A stretch of 64,000 nucleotides of DNA from Escarpia spicata (lineage: Eukaryota > Annelida > Polychaeta > Sabellida > Siboglinidae). Made by a program: the position numbers and the translations under genes. Shown here piece by piece: positions 1-14,000 of this stretch. The DNA is taken from NCBI GenBank assembly GCA_963995525.1, contig OZ023213.1, positions 45,576,794 through 45,640,793 on the forward strand, read 5' to 3'. The notes below the pieces were generated by a model. The model had not been told where the DNA came from. It ran no database searches and saw nothing but the letters and a program-made list of their open reading frames with translations. The stretch's first letter is position 1. Every line of letters starts with the position of its first letter.

Positions 1-144
1 TCCGTGCTGTGTGCCACCTTTGCCATCTGAGACGCCACCTGTTGGTCATTGTAGGCAAACAGGTCCTCGAAGAGAAGGTGGATCATCTTGACATTCCACA
101 GAAGCCGAAGTTGCTTCACAACAAATGGCATCGCCTCATGTAAC
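1..144 (-). CDS. UBE3B: UBE3B exon 14 (open at window edge)
   Basis: From acceptor ATATAG at 145-150 the exon encodes [20 protein letters not shown], then [15 protein letters not shown] and runs off the window. No donor is visible. It aligns with the family's NESMHLITKQLQFLW region. Confidence 0.9.
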
Positions 145-3100
145 CTATATTTAATAACAAGAAAAACATTTATTAAAAATGAACGGGAGTTTATCATCAG
201 ATTAACTACTCATGCATATATTAAAATATCAAACACAAATCAAAATATGTAAAGACAATACAAATATTCATCCATTATATAAAAAATCAGCAAAGATACC
301 AGTGATAAAAAGTGAAACTGAATGCTGCTGAATTACCTTTATTAAAAGTGAAAGTGACAGTTGTGTGTCCCATTATCAAAACTTAAAGTGACAGCAATGT
401 AACCCAATATCAAAAGTGAAAGTGATTGTAGCCTAGTTTGTGCCTAGTGGCTGCACCTATTAAGGCTCTACATTTCAGTGTTGATTTTTAATAGTATTAG
501 ACAGTTTTATGATTGTACAAAGATTGTCCTTGACTGCTGGTTTGGCAAGTGTTTATGACTTTTATGTTTTGACTACATTTCCTGTGATACTGCCATATTG
601 ATTCGGTCAGCCTTGACCTTTGCAGCCAGAACAATGTGTCGACCAAGCATGACCACAGGACACTACAGCAGCAGTAGAACACAGCATGATCAGGTACATT
701 GCCAGTCAACTGCTTCGCCATTCCTGTACCTCACGCGTGAACGCCAATACGTGGAGGACACTAGTAAATACGAGACGTGGCTGCCGAGGCGGTGCTTGGA
801 AACAACGAGCGATTGAACTCGTGGTTGGACATCAACCATACCGCGGCCGGTCATGCACACGCCATTGTGACAACAATTTAACACACATAAAACAATACAA
901 TACAACACTCCATCGCAAAATGCTCGACACAACGCCAGATCAAATGTTATATATTGAGTATATGCATGCGCATACGTCAAGAAACTAACCAACATTGCAA
1001 AGTCGGACTATTTTGCTCTCCGAACTTGATCAATGAAGGGGCAATTCAAGACGACTGTACCGTTTAATGAACGGGCTCCTGTAGCAACGGAAATTCGCTC
1101 GCCTACCACAAAATGACAACACGCAAGAACTTGTAACACGTTTCGTTACTTTCTTCTCAGCAAAGGTTGAGACGATTCATGGGAGGCTAGGTGGCTACCC
1201 CGCTGCCACATCTAGCCTAGATGTCAATAAGCAACAGACCTCCAGTGTACCACTATTACACACGTTCGCGATATCCGCAGTCTCATCACCAAGTCGCCAA
1301 CGACATCTTGCGTGCTCGGCCCACTGCCAACACGGCTACTTAAAGACGTTTCGGATGGATTATTCTGTCACAACCGATTAATTTATCCATCACACAGAGT
1401 GTCATCGCTTGTTGTCTAAAACATGCTGACACCACCCCGTTACTAAAGAAGACTAAACTAGATGTTGACAACTTGACACATTACAGACCCATCTTGAATC
1501 TTTCTTTGTTTCCAAGTTGCTCGACAGACAGGTTGCATGGTGCCTACTCAAATATTGCTTTCGGTTCCCAGGGCCACTGCTTTTCACCACCTACGCCTCC
1601 CCAATCGGCAATATCATCAGACAACACAACTTGAACTACCACATGTATGCAGACGACACACAGCTGTACATCAAATTTGACATCACCGATGAAAACAACA
1701 GACTGTCATTGTTGCATACAGTTGAACACTGCGTCAACGACGTCCGCGCATGGATGAACACCAATGTACTGAAAGTCAACGAGAACAAAACAGTCGCACT
1801 CATCTTGGCATCACGCACCAACCAGAAGAAACACAACATCGCCATGATAACGATTGGCGACTGTGACATCACTCCTAGTGCGAGTGCCTACAACATCGGC
1901 GTTGTGTTCGACGTTGAAAATGTTGATGGTACGTCACGTGCAACATGTATGTTGTGCCGCATACTTTCACCTGCGGAACATTACATCAGCATCCCAGACG
2001 TCCTTATCTCTAAGCTGGAGAGAGAGCAGAACTCAGCAGCTCAATTGGTAGTGCGCTGCAACAGGCGAGAGCACATCACCCCGGTGCTAAAGAAGCTCCA
2101 TTGGCTTCCGGTGAAACAGTGTGTCGTGTACAAAATACTGCTGCTTTCGTTCCAAGCCCAACATGGCATTGCACCGTCGTACATCACCGACTTGCTCGAT
2201 GCGTACTGACCAGCGCATGCACTATGTTCTGCCAACAACAACGACCTGTGTGTGGCACCATCCGGCAGCAGATATGGCGATCGATCTTTCTCAGTTTCAG
2301 CCCCACGGATGCAGAACACTCTTCCGTTAGAATTAAAGAGTCACAGCGCCAGCCACATTCAAACGACTTTTAAAAACCCTCCCTTCCGTGTGGCATTTCA
2401 CGTTTAGTTTAGTCTGTGAACTCAAACATTGTATAGTGTTTTTAAATAATTTATTATCATTTAACTAACTTATTTATGTCTTATGATGCACATATTATGT
2501 CATGTTTTAATTAATGGTATCTCCACTTACCACAGAATCTTATTTGCCTATGCATTATGCACCATGGTTTTAGCAATTTATTTCTTTATTTATTATCATT
2601 TATTTAATTAGCTGGTTTTAACACTCGTATATTAATCTATTTTAGCACCTTTGAATGGACCTTTGTCTAGATTTATGGCGCCCTACAAGTTGACTCATTA
2701 TCATTATTACAACTGTATATACAGGTATCACAATTGAAAGTATTAGTTATGTGACAATATCAAAAATGAAAATAACAGCAATGTGTCTTGTTGCCAAAAG
2801 TGAAAATTACAGCGATGTGTCCCATTATCAAAAGTGAAAATTGCAGCAATGTGTCCCATTATCAAAAGTGAAAATTACAGCAATGTGTCCCATTATCAAA
2901 AGTGAAAATTACAGCAATGTGTCCCATTATCAAAAGTGAAAATTACAGCAATGTGTCCCATTATCAAAAGTGAAAATTACAGCAATGTGTCCCTTTATCA
3001 ATAGAGAAAATGACAGGAATGTGTCCCATTATCAAAAGTGAAAGTGACAGCCTTGGAATACACTTTCAAAACAAAAGTGATAGCATGTGTCCTGTTATCA

Positions 3101-4819
3101 AAAGTGAAAGCCATGTAATTTGCTATCAAAAGTAAAAATGACAGCAATGTGACCATTATTCAAAATGAGTGTCAAAAATAAGAATGAAGGTTGTGACCCT
3201 GACCTCTGGTCGGCACGCTGAGAGAACCAGCCGAGGACCGGGTGCCAGTGGGTCAGACTTGATTTGTTGCTTTTCACATACGTCTGACATCGCTTGAGGA
3301 GTCTTGTCACAACTCTCTGCAACAACACGTCATATTCATTCACACGCCACATTTTCTTGTTTGAAATCCATATTTTTTACTTGACATTTTGTATACAGTA
3401 CACTGGATATTCTTCAAGATTTGTCTGTAATAACTTAATCTAAACTTATCCAAAGATTACAGTTGCCTGTCATATAGACATTCATCTCTTGTTTACAGGA
3501 AATCAGTCTGATGTGACATATCTGCTACTGGACATACAATGTGCATTATATTCAACACATTTCTCTCTATATGAAATAGGGGAGGGGGGTGGGGGGTAAA
3601 AACATGCTGGTTTCACAACTCCCAGTTATAACTTACCATGAAGTCTTCAGTGTGTTCCACCAGACCCTAGAGCAAAACAAACCAACATGACTCAATCAAA
3701 ATATCATCTAAATCAATACGATATATTTTACAATAGTCTATCGTAATTGTTATTAAATACGCATGCGCATTACACATGCCGAATTAAAACCGAAACTATT
3801 TTGTCACATCGGATGTGGCCATTGTGTTAAAAATTAAATTGTTTCCCATGCCACTCTTACGACAGTGAAAATAGCCCCCAACAATGAGTTTGAATTCAAC
3901 CGTTAGAAGTATGAAATAAATCTGAAATGGAACCTTTGAGACCTGCATTATGTTATAATCATACTCGCCGGTGGCTTGGTAATGCATATAAGATGCAGCC
4001 TGTTGCTTTGTCCAATTACAGGCTGCCATGCCACCATTTTGAACAATTACAACTGCATGCAATTTGCAAAGGTGCAATATAAGGTAAATATTTCACACAC
4101 ATTTTACTTAGATATGTATTGTATCCAGACAAAGGTAATATATTAATAAATGACCCGGCAAATAAGATTACATACCTCCATTTCTGAGTTTCCTAGCTGG
4201 ATCAAATTTGCTGAAATGCAAATTATAATAATTGTTACTAGAATACCGATGGTTTTACAACAGAAATATTGCACAACTGGCTGCTGTCTACTTATTAAAA
4301 TTACACCAGATATGAGTGTGTGTTCATACAATCAAGCAATCAATTAAATTTATTTTTGCAACAGCAACAACAATGTAACGGTATATAAATAAACAACAAG
4401 TTATTTTTTAAATGAAGTTGTCTTGCATGGTAGTCACATGGCATTTTACTGGCCGTCTTCCTGTGACCCCATCAACAACAATGTATAGAAGTATATACAG
4501 TGTATACGTATACAGTGATTAGATGAAGCGACTGTATGTATGACAATGGACGGAGGGTGCGATGGAGAAAAACATATTATAGAAAATTACTTTTAGAAAA
4601 CAACTGTAAGAGATCTGTCCGAATCCAAAAGTAAATATAAAAAATGGTCTAATTGCACTCCACAAATGTGGGATTTAGGCAATGCACATGATTAAGGATG
4701 TGTGGTTGTGTGTGTGTGTGGTTGTGTGTGTGTGTGGTTGTGTGTGTGTGTGTGTGTGTGTTTGTGTGTGTGTGTGGTTGTGTGTGTAATTGTATGTGTG
4801 TATGTGTGTGTGTGTGTGT

Positions 4820-4907
<88 letters not shown>

Positions 4908-4963
4908 TTGTGTGTGTGATTGTATGTGTGAGTGTGTGTGTGTGTGTGTGGTTGTGTGTGTGT

Positions 4964-4998
<35 letters not shown>

Positions 4999-4999
4999 G

Positions 5000-5079
<80 letters not shown>

Positions 5080-8000
5080 ATGCACTTGTGAAAGTGTATA
5101 TATATATGTACAGGGTAAAGACTAATATTGTTTTTAGTTTCTTAAGAGTGTAACAGTTACTATTGGAGACAGTGTACATACGTCCATTCATAAATATAAT
5201 TGCACATGAAACTAAACAAATCTCTGATTGGAACGAACAATTAGAAGTGACACTACCTGAAACAATAACTCTGTTAATTCACAAAATCTCAGGAACTTAT
5301 ATGGAAAATGACAATTAAGTTCTTACCTAGCAGACAGAGGGCATAGTTTCCCTCAAGAGTATTGAAAATGATTTTGGTACTTTGTTCATTTGAGAGCAGC
5401 ACAAGAGACTGGGAGAAGATGCGATACTTCATTAGCTCCACAAGGCACTGGAAACATAAGACGCAGAAACATAGACACAGAGAATGCAAAATGGTAAATT
5501 CTTATTGAGGTCTGTATCCAGTCCATATGATTGTCACTCCCTGGCAGACCTGTTCAACCGAACACCATCTTGACTTCTACGAGAAGCATTCAGCCACGCT
5601 GCAATTACTTCATGATTCTATTTGTACACAGATACCCCCTGTCTATAGCTACCTGCCCGTGTAAGTGTGACCTGGAGCAATGTGTGGCGAACGAACTTAC
5701 ACAACGTTTGAAACGGCATAAGAGGTTTGAACATGGAATTTCTTGATTGAGACTCCGATCCTTTAATCACTAAGCTGCCATTCCTCACAGATGTACACAG
5801 TACTACACACTGAGGAATATCACATGCAAGTTACAATAACAGGAGACCAATGTAAAATGTCAACAATTAATGAGCCATTTTGTCATCTTTTAGCTGTGAC
5901 AATTTCACAATAATGAACTATTTTCCTCATTTACCCATTTCAAAATTGCCACTATTTAAAACCCTTTTTTTAACAAATCACTTAGCTGGCATACTGGATT
6001 AGTATACTGCCCATGGCCCATGGATATTACAACATTGTAAGATAGTTTTTTTTCTCCAATTTGCAGTGATGGCATATATCTTTCTACTTTTCTCTGACAA
6101 GTTTTATGAACCTTTCCTTATCAGCTGCATTTTGTTTAGCCAATGTAACATGGCAAAGATTGGTGTACTAAAATTAAAGAAATCAAACTATTTCAAGGCA
6201 ATGTAAAAACAATGTATAAACAAAGACATTGCCTTAGCGAGAGAGCAGAAAGTCAGGAGTGCCAAAACAACCTTCAAATGATATCAAAGGTGTTCTTGGC
6301 ATGATTCATTACAGTGGGAATTCTTATATCACTCAAACAAATGCTACCGAAAAGTACCAACCATTTCTGTGCTGCCATAAGCAATCCTGAAAATTGGCAC
6401 TTTTATCACTCATAAAAGCATTGTCTTTCATAGTTAAACATTCTTCTTAAAACCCTTATAACTGTGCAGTCCTAGAGATTCTCCTGCAAAGCACCATTGT
6501 CACCTCCGAATGACTGCAGCAATTGCAACAATGTCAGACTCTAAACAAACTTGCAAAGAAGCAGTCGGTCAATCAACCACTGAAGGCAATCTGTAAGCTG
6601 TCCAGCGTACCAACCAACAAACACTGGCTCAATCAACGAACACCGTTGTATGATAGCACATGACCATTTTCTGTTGTTCTTGATCATTTCCAATTCCTAA
6701 CACAATTTCCAAATTTTTAGCACAGGTCTTGTGGGCCAGCTGGAACCCACCAGCGAGCCAGATTTGGCCTGCGGGCCAGCGTTCTAGATTTGGTTGATAT
6801 TTTGGGTAACAAAGATCTACATTTGGATGATATTTGCAATAATAACCATCCTACCTCTGGTGCCATGGCAGAGAGATGGAAGATTACAGCGGGAACTGAG
6901 AGGATATGCAGCAGGAAGACACTGGTCAGGTTGGTGGAGAACTCTGCCGCAACTAGAGGTCTGAAACACACAGCAGATAATAATAGGTACATTAGTTTAT
7001 ATAGCAATTTGCCTAACGCAGTAAGCTTTACACTAAATGCATAAAATAAATATACATATAAAAATATAAAGAAAACAAAATCTATACAAACCACTAATAT
7101 AAATTTATTCTACAATTAGAATTATATATTAAAAAATATCTTATCAATAAAGTAAATTAAAAAGAGTTTTGGTATGCATCAATAAAACGATTATACTATT
7201 ATAGATATCGTATTGTTCCCTGTCCACTGCATAACAGACGTGCACCCCCTTTTTTACAGATGTGAAACCACGCATGGAAACAGATTTTAAGGTTTGAACA
7301 TGTGCCTTCATAAGCCAAATACGGTATCCCACTGGTGGCGCCACCTTGCGGATACTTTCTAGATAACAATCATTTGTACATTAGCCGTAAGGGGGCAGCA
7401 TCACACTTCTGTCAGTTTTGTTTTATTGTCAAAGTCAGACATGTTATCACAATCACGTAAACCTTTGTAGCAGCACAGAATAATGGTCACAATTACGTGA
7501 TATTCATAATCACGAAACCATAACAACGAGAAAGGGTCAAAAGAACGAAGAGCGCTTGAATGTCCGATTTGATGTCTTTGGGAATTGCCCCTTTCAGGCA
7601 GCACTCATTGCTGGCATTATCCCATTGCATCATTGCCAGGACGTTGGCAAAACATGCTGTTTTTTATTATTAGTGTGTCGAGTCAGCACTTACGGAGGAT
7701 ATCCCGCAGTGTCCAATAACATTTATTCAATGATGTCTTCTGGTTAGCGTGACGATTGTCTGTTTAGCATTGCTCGAATAATCAAATTGGTGACTGACTG
7801 AAATTGAGAACTACCACCAGTAGCAGTCTGTGTCTAGTCGTGCTTCCTGTCGTGTACCGTGTTCTGTCAATTGAGCACCAGATGTTTCTGTAGATGTGCT
7901 GAATCTGTCTTTGTTACGTGTGGCCTACCTTAGAGTTAGATATGTGTGATGTGCTGAATCTGTCTTTGTTACGTGTGGCCTACCTTAGAGTTAGATATGT

Positions 8001-11000
8001 GTGATGTGTTACGTGTGGCCTACCTTAGAGTTAGATATGTGTGATGTGCTGAATCTGTCTTTGTTACGTGTGGCCTACCTTAGAGTTAGATATGTGTGAT
8101 GTGTTACGTGTGGCCTACCTTAGAGTTAGATATGTGTGATGTGTTACGTGTGGCCTACCTTAGAGTTAGATATGTGTGATGTGCTGAATCTGTCTTTGTT
8201 ACGTGTTGCCTACCTTAGAGTTAGATACGTGTGATGTGTTACGTGTGGCCTACCTTAGAGTTAGATATGTGTGATGTGTTACGTGTGGCCTACCTTAGAG
8301 TTAGATATGTGTGATGTGTTACGTGTGGCCTACCTTAGAGTTAGATATGTGTGATGTGCTGAATCTGTCTTTGTTACGTGTGGCCTACCTTAGAGTTAGA
8401 TATGTGTGATGTGCTGAATCTGTCTTTGTTACGTGTTGCCTACCTTAGAGTTAGATGCGTGTGATGTGTTACGTGTGGCCTACCTTAGAGTTAGATATGT
8501 GTGATGTGTTACGTGTGGCCTACCTTAGAGTTAGATATGTGTGATGTGTTACGTGTGGCCTACCTTAGAGTTAGATATGTGTGATGTGTTAAGTGTGGCC
8601 TACCTTAGAGTTAGATATGTGTGATGTGTTAAGTGTGGCCTACCTTAGAGTTAGATATGTGTGATGTGTTAAGTGTGGCCTACCTTAGAGTTAGATATGT
8701 GTGACGTGTTACGTGTGGCCTACCTTAGAGTTAGATGCATGTGATGTGCTGTATCTGTCTTTGTTACATGTTGCCTACCTTAGAGTTAGATATGTGTGAT
8801 GTGTTAAGTGTGGCCTACCTTAGAGTTAGATGCGTGTGATGTGCTGAATCTGTCTTTGTTACATGTTGCCTACCTTAGAGTTACATGTGTGTGATGTGTT
8901 GCAATTTCTGCATCTGCCCACCCCTCACAGCTTGTGCTATTCACATGTTATGATAAATCAATAGATGCGCACTCAATCCCTTGCACTCAATCCCTTGCAC
9001 TCAACCCCTTGCACTCAACCCCTTGCACTCAATCCCTTGCACTCAAGCCCTTGCACTCAATCCCTTGCACTCAATCCCTTGCACTCAATCCCTTGCACTC
9101 AAGCCCTTGCACTCAAGCCCTTGCACTCAATCCCTTGCACTCAATCCCTTGCACACAATCCCTTGAACTCAAGCCCTTGCACTCAAGCCCTTGCACTCAA
9201 TCCCTTGCACTCAAGCCCTTGCACTCAATCCCTTGCACTCAAGCCCTTGCACCCAATCCCTTGCACTCAAGCCCTTGCACTGGCGCAGTGCGGGTCTACT
9301 GGGGATGATATGGTAAATACATAAAACATATATCATGGAATACCAAACACCCACGAAAAGGAGTCTTGGTCAAAGTTATGGATGAGGCCATTTTGTGACC
9401 TTGGAGGCAGATGATTTTCAAAATGGTGAATCCCTGAATGACGCTGATATGGTTGGCAATTGTTGATGTTAAATAAGCAAAATTACAAAATGAAATTGGA
9501 AAAGCTTCTTTATGAACACTGCATTTATGTGGCACAAGCAGTCCTGCTGACCTGTTTGCCGACTATCATTACCAACGACAGTTCAGTGTAATATTGATGG
9601 TAACCATTGATAGATAAAGATACTATCAATAGTACACTTTATACATCTCCAGCGAACTCAACGGCGACCTGGCCAGACTGCACAGAGACAGTATGCACCT
9701 GGCTTCAGGTACTTAAACGCGACACGCGATGACCCCTCCGTCCTTAAATTATATGCAAGAAAAATAGTATTCTATCGTTACATCGACTATTGCGATGCAC
9801 AGACTATCGTGATGCACAGTTTGATGTATTGTGACACCCCTGTGTGTTATGTATCAGTTCCACCGAGACTACGGGAGAAAGGGAAGCTTAGGAAGAGTTC
9901 TTACCGAAGGGCAAGAGTCATGACGGCCGCCAGAGACGCCGGCTTGAAACATGGCTTCGACCTCGCCAGACCTTTTGTCAGTAATATCTGGCAAATAAAC
10001 CACACAAACCTGTATTGCATGTTTAATATGATACAACTTAACAAACACATATGTATTTGCTGCAAAAGTACAGCATAATTACACAAATAAAATGCAATAT
10101 TAGTAATAATGATATAGCATGGAGGTAAAATTAATCAGACTTACCACAATTCTTAAACATAGTAAGTTATGTATTAATAAATTTGCCTGTGTATCATTGT
10201 AACATGTATATATTAGCATTTATTGGTCATAGAAATATATAGCTGCATGATATATAGTCTGTGTTTCTGATTAATATGTTTTCACACAGAGATATCTCAC
10301 CAGAATTGTCAGTTCCGTATTCACAGACCTAAGCAATAGATTTGTTGGTCATAATATGGGCAGGAATTAAAACCAACATGTAAAATTGTTCTATATATAT
10401 GGCCTTGGTGTGTATCTTTCAGAATGGATATTTAACAATTCCTAGATGACATTTTGTACAATGAGACCATAGTAATGACCACCCTGCCCTATTCTACCCT
10501 ATACTTCACCTACCTGGAGGGCGGGGTAAAACCCTTGTGTATTGAGAAACCCCATCACATTATTGCACAGTTGATTCAACCCTGGTTTCAACACTTCTCC
10601 TGTAAATAAAACATCATAGTCAATGGCAGCTGTAGGTACCATTTTCCCTGTAAAGATGTATTAGATTGGCCTAATTTGTTGATGCCTCTACATTTCTACG
10701 TAATTTTGTCTTTGTCAATGTGTTCATTCCATCAAAACACAACAGTAATGAACAAAATGTGCAGATATGAAAACACAAGTGCACTTTGGGGCATTTTGAG
10801 TAATCCAAATTGTCATAACGTGTTTTGGACAACAATGATGGCATTTTGTAAGTATCTTTTTATAATAACTTGTCCATTGATAAAACTTATTAAATGAACA
10901 GGAAATCCAGAACAATCATAAAATACACAAAGAACATTACAAACAGGTGAGCCTAGCTACTACGAATCAGACTTCACACGTACAAATGCTTCATGAAACC

Positions 11001-14000
11001 AGACCAAGGTTTGTGGATACATGTGTAATATATATATATTATACATATACACCACCTGCTTTTCCTCTCACAATCTTCCACTTGGTGGCGCTAGTGAACA
11101 TGATGAGCATGTGCAGACATGTGGTAATCATCTTCATGTCCCTTGGTAACTCGGGCTAAAACAAGCAAAGTTACATGGAAATGGTTAAATTCATGCAGAA
11201 ATCACGATATCATGGCTTTTTGTTTCATTTGTATGATGAACAAAAAATGCTTTGAATGTTTTTGTGAAATAATTTTTCAAAGCAGCTTGTCATATTTAAA
11301 ATTAATTCTCCAAAGAATCTACAGGACAAATTATGAAAATAATTTTGGTTTGACTAAACCCTAAATTTGGCAAAGAAAAGCAAACGTGCCTGTGACTAGA
11401 CCATTTCTATTTAGTATGACACTAGCTGAGTGACTCCGGCAGTGCACAGCAAGAAAAGACATTTATTAATATTTTCTTGTTAAAGATGTCTATAGATCAA
11501 AGAGATTAGACGACGCCCACAGAGCTACAATGTTACTATATAATGCCAAGCTGCAAGTTAACATGCTCTCACCTGTCACCAACTGCTCCACCTGATTACC
11601 CACAGGTGGTGCTGTCACCCTGATCCCATCCTACTGTGCCCCCTTGCAGGACAGAAACTCCCAAAATAGTCCTATTTTTATTATCAATATCAACATTCCT
11701 GTTTCCTTCTTACTGTGTCATCTTATGGTGCCAACCCCAACAAGTTATTAAAACAGACAGCTAGACTGTCCTATCAGCTCCCCCAACCACTCAAACAATA
11801 GCAAGCTCTAGCAGCTGGCCTAGTTAGTTCAATAGTATCAAACCAGGCTTTCCCATGACCACAAGATGACCTGGTGATAATTAGTTTTAATCACCAGCCA
11901 ACTTCTAGGCTGGTAATAAAACAGGGGCACACAGGGACTGAGAGAGCAGAGATAAGAGAAATACTGAACAAAGGAATGCTGCAGCCCATGTGTTGCCAGG
12001 TAACAAGTCATGTTAACATGCCACATGGGCACAACAAAATGCAAACAAATGAATGCAAATGGTGGATTTTGTCCCTAAGGATTATGTCTGGTTACTGTGC
12101 ACAGTGCACACTAGATCAGTGACTTGTCTACATTACAAGATAGTAAGTATACATCTAACACAACACTTGTATCCACTGTATTAAAACCAGGGTAATCATC
12201 AGGGAAACGCAATCACTGCAAGACAGAGACAAAAATATGTTATTATACAAATGTACTGGTACTCATGTGAATGTATTCGTCTTTTACTCAGATTGCACAT
12301 AGACAGGTACAGAAAGATATTGACAACATATTCTACAAAAAAGTCACACTTTCCTATCAATGGCACATGTTCCCTGGTTGTTGCCATTTCTGCTGGGCAA
12401 AAACAGTTTCTGCCCAGCTGAAATACTTTTCCCCTATTTCTGCCCTGGGCACGGGAGAAATACCTTTCTGCCCCACAGAAAACCAACCCTGCCCCCCCTG
12501 GGTGAAATAAACACCTTCAATCTATGAACTAACCTAATGGGCTCACAAGCATGCCCACAAAAGGTCAGTCCCCTACTTGTGAAACTGATGGAGAGATACT
12601 CGGACGTACGTACAGAATTACAAAACCCCACATTCTCTTTTATAATATAGAAGACAATTCTCACTTTTGCAAATTGCTCCATCTCCATATACTGCTGTTA
12701 TAGACCCCTGTAGCTAAAAAGGTAAGTTCTTATATAGCGCAGTATCCAATCCTCAGGACTGCTCAACGCGCTTTACACTTTAATTTACTAATTAAAAAAA
12801 AAAATTGTTTTACCCCTGTAGCTGGATCACCCCGTAACACTACGAGAGCCAAGGGTAGATGTTGCTTTCTAGCATGGGACTACTCTCAACTCATGTTACC
12901 ACATGGGACCACTCTCAACCCATGATACCACATGGGACTACTCTCAACTCATGTTACCACATGGGACCACTCTCAACCCATGATACCACATGGGACCACT
13001 CTCAACTCATGTTACCACATGGGACCACTCTCAACTCATGTTACCACATGGGACTACTCTCAACCCATGATACCACACTGGACCACTCTCAACCCATGAT
13101 ACCACATGGGACCACTCTCAACACATGATACCACATGGGACTACTCTCAACCCATGATACCACATTGAACCACTCTCAACCCATGATACCACATGGGACT
13201 ACTCTCAACCCATGATACCACATTGAACCACTCTCAACCCATGATACCACATTGAACCACTCTCAACCCATGATACCACATTGAACCACTCTCAACCCAT
13301 GATACCACATTGAACCACTCTCAACCCATGATACCACATTGAACCACTCTCAACCCATGATACCACATTGGACCACTCTCAACCCATGATACCACATGGG
13401 ACCACTCTCAACCCATGATACCACATGGGACCACTCTCAACCCATGATACCACATTGGACCACTCTCAACCCATGATACCACATGGGACCACTCTCAACC
13501 CGTGATACCACATTGGACCACTCTCAACCCATGATACCACATGGGACCACTCTCAACCCATGATACCACATTGGACCACTCTCAACCCATGATACCACAT
13601 GGGACCACTCTCAACCCATGATACCACATTGGACCACTCTCAACCCATAATACCACATTGGACCACTCTCAACCCATGATACCACATTGGACCACTCTCA
13701 ACCCATGATACCACATTGGACCACTCTCAACCCATGATACCACATGGGACCACTCTCAACCCATAATACCACATTGGACCACTCTCAACCCATGATACCA
13801 CATTGGACCACTCTCAACCCATGATACCACATGGGACCACTCTCAACCCATAATACCACATTGGACCACTCTCAACCCATGATACCACATTGGACCGCTC
13901 TCAACCCATGATACCACATGGGACTACTCTCACCCTGTGATACCACATGGGACCACTCTCAACCCATAATACCACATTGGACCACTCTCAACCCATGATA

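Noticed and set aside
3098..3352. 84-aa ORF starting MWRVNEYD as a gene of its own
   Set aside because: It is UBE3B exon 13 plus intronic read-through on both sides.
4649..5191. Long Thr-His and Cys-Val ORFs
   Set aside because: They are translations of a (GT)n microsatellite; no coding signal.
12859..13128. ORF of repeated [20 protein letters not shown] units
   Set aside because: Frame through the 29-bp minisatellite in a UBE3B intron.
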